From Chamaesiphon sp. (lineage in GTDB: Bacteria > Cyanobacteriota > Cyanobacteriia > Cyanobacteriales > Chamaesiphonaceae): a DNA stretch of 7,375 nucleotides. The stretch spans positions 1-7,375 of the forward strand of contig JAJAYU010000253.1 of assembly GCA_026786125.1 (NCBI GenBank), in the 5' to 3' direction. Every line of letters begins with the position of its first letter. Position 1 is the first letter of the stretch. The notes under the pieces are model-generated. The model ran no database searches. It was not told the origin of the DNA and saw only the letters and a list, made by a program, of their open reading frames with translations. Below, piece after piece: positions 5,285-7,375 of the stretch. The translations under genes and the position numbers were made by a program.

Positions 5285-6638
5285 GCAAACCTATCCTCAC
5301 CCTTTCCCCATTTCGCGAGTCAAGATTCCTAGCCGCCAACCAATCGCGTTAATTTCCGAACATGGCGATCCGGCGGCACAGATTGGTAAAGATGCTGCTG
5401 GCGGTCAAAATGTCTACGTCAGACAGGTCGGTGAAGCCCTTGCCAAGCTCGGTTGGCAAGTGGATATGTTCACCCGCAAGAGCAATCCCGATGATGCGAC
5501 GATCGTCGAGCATACACCCCATTGTCGGACGATTCGGTTAGTTGCAGGGCCAGAAACTTACATTCCTCGCGATCGATTATTTGAATATATGCCTGCATTT
5601 GTCGCGGCATTCCAGAAATTTCAACAGCAAGAGGGAGTGATTTATCCACTCGCCCATACTAACTACTGGATGTCCGGCTGGGTGGGGTTAGAACTCCAAA
5701 AACACCAAAATATTCAATTACTCCACACTTACCACTCTCTGGGGGCGATTAAGTACCGCACAGTCGATCATATTCCAGAGATCGCCCAAACCAGACTAGC
5801 GGTAGAAAGGCAAATTCTCGAACAATCCCACTGCGTCGTCTCCACCAGTCCTCAGGAAATGGATGACTTAAGGCACCTAGTCTCTCAACGGGGCAGGATT
5901 GAAATTATTCCCTGTGGTACGGATATCGATAACTTCCAGCCAATTTCCAAAACCGCAGCTAGACAACAATTGGGGATCAATTCTCAAGGGAAGATAGTCC
6001 TATATGTCGGTCGCTTTGACCCGCGCAAGGGGATCGAAACCCTCGTCCGCGCTTATGCTCAATTAGTCGAGCGATCTGCCGATCCAGGGAATTTGCGCCT
6101 GTTGATCATCGGTGGTAGCGATCCTCAAGCGGATGATGGAGCCGAACGCCTGCGGATTGAAGGAATAGTCAATAGTCTAGGGATTGGAGCCTCGATCAAA
6201 TTTGTCGGCATGGTGGGACACGATCGACTACCCCTATACTATACAGCGGCGGATGTCTGCGTGATTCCCAGCCACTATGAACCCTTTGGTTTGGTCGCCA
6301 TCGAAGCAATGGCTTGCGGTACGCCTGTCGTCGCCTCTGCTGTTGGCGGTTTGAAATTTACCGTGGTTCCCGAAGAAACGGGGCTACTCGTACCAGCCAA
6401 AGACGAAGCTGGGTTTGCCGAAGCGATCGAGCGGATTTTGACCGACGATCTATGGGCGCAGCAAGTGCGAGAACAAGCAGTGGCACGAGTACAGGATAAC
6501 TTTAGTTGGACGGGAGTGGCGGCGCAACTGAGCGACCTCTACCGCAGCCTGTTAGCTCGATCGATCCTACAACCACCAATGCTCCGCATGGCACCAGCCC
6601 CAACTAGTTTCCGACCCCAGATCGCCAGAGTCTCATGA
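5283..6638 (+). CDS. Glycosyltransferase family 4, probable sucrose-phosphate synthase
   Basis: From the ATG at 5283 the product has 451 residues. Its N-terminal domain carries ALISEHGDP (22-30), GKDAAGGQNVYVRQVGEAL (35-53) and VDMFTRKSNPDD (60-71), then HTNYWMSGW (125-133) and HTYHSLGAIK (148-157). These blocks are those of sucrose-phosphate synthases and sucrose synthases, and are very like the minimal cyanobacterial enzymes of about 420 residues as I remember them. Such enzymes join UDP- or ADP-glucose to fructose 6-phosphate. The C-terminal domain has YVGRFDPRKG (R244, K249, donor phosphate contacts) and an intact E-x7-E, EPFGLVAIE (E333, E341). No HAD phosphatase domain is fused, so a separate sucrose-phosphatase would be needed; none is in the window. 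Related GT4 enzymes such as MshA also share these motifs, so the exact substrate is not certain. The tail after residue 425 is Pro/Ala-rich and looks disordered. An in-frame TTG at 5271 is a weaker start. Confidence 0.88.
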   Translation: MQTYPHPFPISRVKIPSRQPIALISEHGDPAAQIGKDAAGGQNVYVRQVGEALAKLGWQVDMFTRKSNPDDATIVEHTPHCRTIRLVAGPETYIPRDRLFEYMPAFVAAFQKFQQQEGVIYPLAHTNYWMSGWVGLELQKHQNIQLLHTYHSLGAIKYRTVDHIPEIAQTRLAVERQILEQSHCVVSTSPQEMDDLRHLVSQRGRIEIIPCGTDIDNFQPISKTAARQQLGINSQGKIVLYVGRFDPRKGIETLVRAYAQLVERSADPGNLRLLIIGGSDPQADDGAERLRIEGIVNSLGIGASIKFVGMVGHDRLPLYYTAADVCVIPSHYEPFGLVAIEAMACGTPVVASAVGGLKFTVVPEETGLLVPAKDEAGFAEAIERILTDDLWAQQVREQAVARVQDNFSWTGVAAQLSDLYRSLLARSILQPPMLRMAPAPTSFRPQIARVS

Positions 6639-6699
6639 ATCCTGTCAAGACCCGCAGGCTGCGCGATTGGGCGTAAACTTAATGCCAATTTTGCAGACA

Positions 6700-6704
6700 A
6701 AGGG
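6700..6704 (+). promoter_or_regulatory. Ribosome binding site before a 30-codon frame
   Basis: AAGGG lies 5 nt before the ATG at 6710. It is a better site than anything before the sensor gene start at 6806, where only GAGG directly touching the ATG is seen, and it is the main reason for listing the short frame. Confidence 0.4.
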
Positions 6705-6709
6705 TTATT

Positions 6710-6802
6710 ATGAAGATCGTCGCAGGTGAAAGCGGCAAAATTTGGCTAAATAATGAATATCTTAAAGGGTGCCAATTCTGTTTTACCTGGATCGAAACTT
6801 AG
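6710..6802 (+). CDS. Possible 30-aa leader peptide upstream of the sensor gene
   Basis: An ATG preceded by AAGGG opens a 30-codon frame ending in TAG at 6800-6802. The product begins MKIVAGESGKIWLNNEYLKG and has two cysteines in a CQFC pair (21 and 24) near its end. It matches nothing I know. The stop lies only 3 nt before the ATG of the membrane sensor gene and is in the same frame, so ribosomes ending here could restart on the sensor start, or amber read-through would give a longer N-terminus. It could equally be a chance frame. Confidence 0.35.
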   Translation: MKIVAGESGKIWLNNEYLKGCQFCFTWIET

Positions 6803-6805
6803 AGG

Positions 6806-7375
6806 ATGTTTGCAAATTATCGATTATTAACTTGTTGGTCGCGGCTGTCCCTCTCTTATCGGGGGGCGGCGATTGTGACTATTCCCGCCCTCTGTTTATT
6901 GGCAACATTGGGAACGTGGTTATGGTCGCGGGCGGAAGGATTGGAGATCAAAGAGAAGATTGAACTCAGACAGGAACAGATCGCCAATACTAGAGAGCTA
7001 CTCATTGTCATGCTGAATGCGGAAACTGGGGTGCGCGGATACCTAATTTCCGGCGATCCAGACTTTTTAGAACCGGATAAAGCAGCTCAAAAAAGTTTGC
7101 CCATTGCTTTAGCAAACTTGAATAAATTGATCGGAACCGATCCCAAACAATTAGCTCAATTAGACTCGATTCAATCGCGGATTCAATCACTTCAAAAACT
7201 GATGGCAGCATTGAAAACTGTCTACTCGGCTCCAGCGCAATCGATCCTATTAAGACAAGGTAAGCGGGAAATGGATGCCCTGCGCGAAGAAATTAATGCC
7301 ACTCAAGCGATCGACCAAGTTGCGCTCAATCGAGAACGGGATAACCTCAGCGATCTCCAATCCTTAATTCAATCC
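6806..7375 (+). CDS. Membrane sensor with CHASE3 domain (3' end outside the window)
   Basis: The frame runs from the ATG at 6806 to the last base of the window, 190 codons without a stop, so the gene continues outside. An in-frame TAG at 6800 makes this the first ATG of the frame. Residues 21-40 (AAIVTIPALCLLATLGTWLW) form a transmembrane helix behind a short, basic N-terminus. The next part is a long helical, Gln- and Leu-rich region with the CHASE3 signature MLNAETGVRGYLISGDPDFL at 69-88. CHASE3 is a four-helix sensor domain lying outside the cytoplasm, found in histidine kinases, diguanylate cyclases and adenylate cyclases. A second membrane helix and the output domain should follow downstream. 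The ligand cannot be read from sequence. No good Shine-Dalgarno sequence is present; GAGG touches the ATG, which fits translation coupled to the 30-codon frame just upstream. Confidence 0.85.
   Translation, partial: MFANYRLLTCWSRLSLSYRGAAIVTIPALCLLATLGTWLWSRAEGLEIKEKIELRQEQIANTRELLIVMLNAETGVRGYLISGDPDFLEPDKAAQKSLPIALANLNKLIGTDPKQLAQLDSIQSRIQSLQKLMAALKTVYSAPAQSILLRQGKREMDALREEINATQAIDQVALNRERDNLSDLQSLIQS

Noticed and set aside
6769..6963. 64-codon + strand frame at the start of the sensor gene
   Set aside because: It overlaps the CHASE3 sensor in a different frame. The sensor frame has a membrane helix and a recognisable domain; this one has neither.

Overview
The window looks like chromosomal DNA of a cyanobacterium. 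CGATCG cores are frequent in genes and spacers, and a full HIP1 octamer (GCGATCGC) lies near 4862-4869. Short heptad-type A/T-rich repeats sit in spacers, and one encoded enzyme closely resembles cyanobacterial sucrose-phosphate synthases. Genus cannot be read from this piece. No rRNA, tRNA, CRISPR array, transposase or phage gene is visible.

Left part (1-3650, all + strand). The window opens inside the 3' end of a large-subunit (HPII/KatE-type) catalase gene, of which only the inactive DJ-1-like C-terminal domain is present, followed by a GC-rich hairpin. Next come two adjacent perfect palindromes and a small charged protein (about 84 aa) made of two copies of a Cys-containing motif. Then comes a complete 754-aa molybdenum bis-MGD oxidoreductase of the FdhF/YdeP family, with no accompanying formate dehydrogenase subunits. 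An 83-aa protein of unrecognised function follows and ends at a hairpin that may serve both strands.

Middle (3681-4126). A 46-codon reading frame on the minus strand could encode a single-span membrane microprotein. Its start faces a spacer of about 300 bp that must also hold the promoter of the first glycosyltransferase gene.

Right part (4127-6638, + strand). Two GT-B glycosyltransferases of family GT4 lie in tandem, 85 bp apart. The first is a generic GT4 enzyme. The second looks like a minimal sucrose-phosphate synthase without a phosphatase domain. Heptad-type repeats (TTGATAG-like) fill both edges of the spacer between them.

Right edge (6710-7375, + strand). A possible 30-codon leader frame with a good ribosome binding site stops 3 nt before, and in frame with, the start of a membrane sensor gene. 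That gene carries a transmembrane segment and a CHASE3 domain and runs off the window, so its output domain is not visible.

Taken together, the catalase, a YdeP-like oxidoreductase and a possible sucrose-making enzyme would fit a stress and compatible-solute neighbourhood. This is inference from neighbours only. The least explained elements are the small frames (621-875, 3341-3592, 3681-3821, 6710-6802) and the palindrome pair at 554-581.
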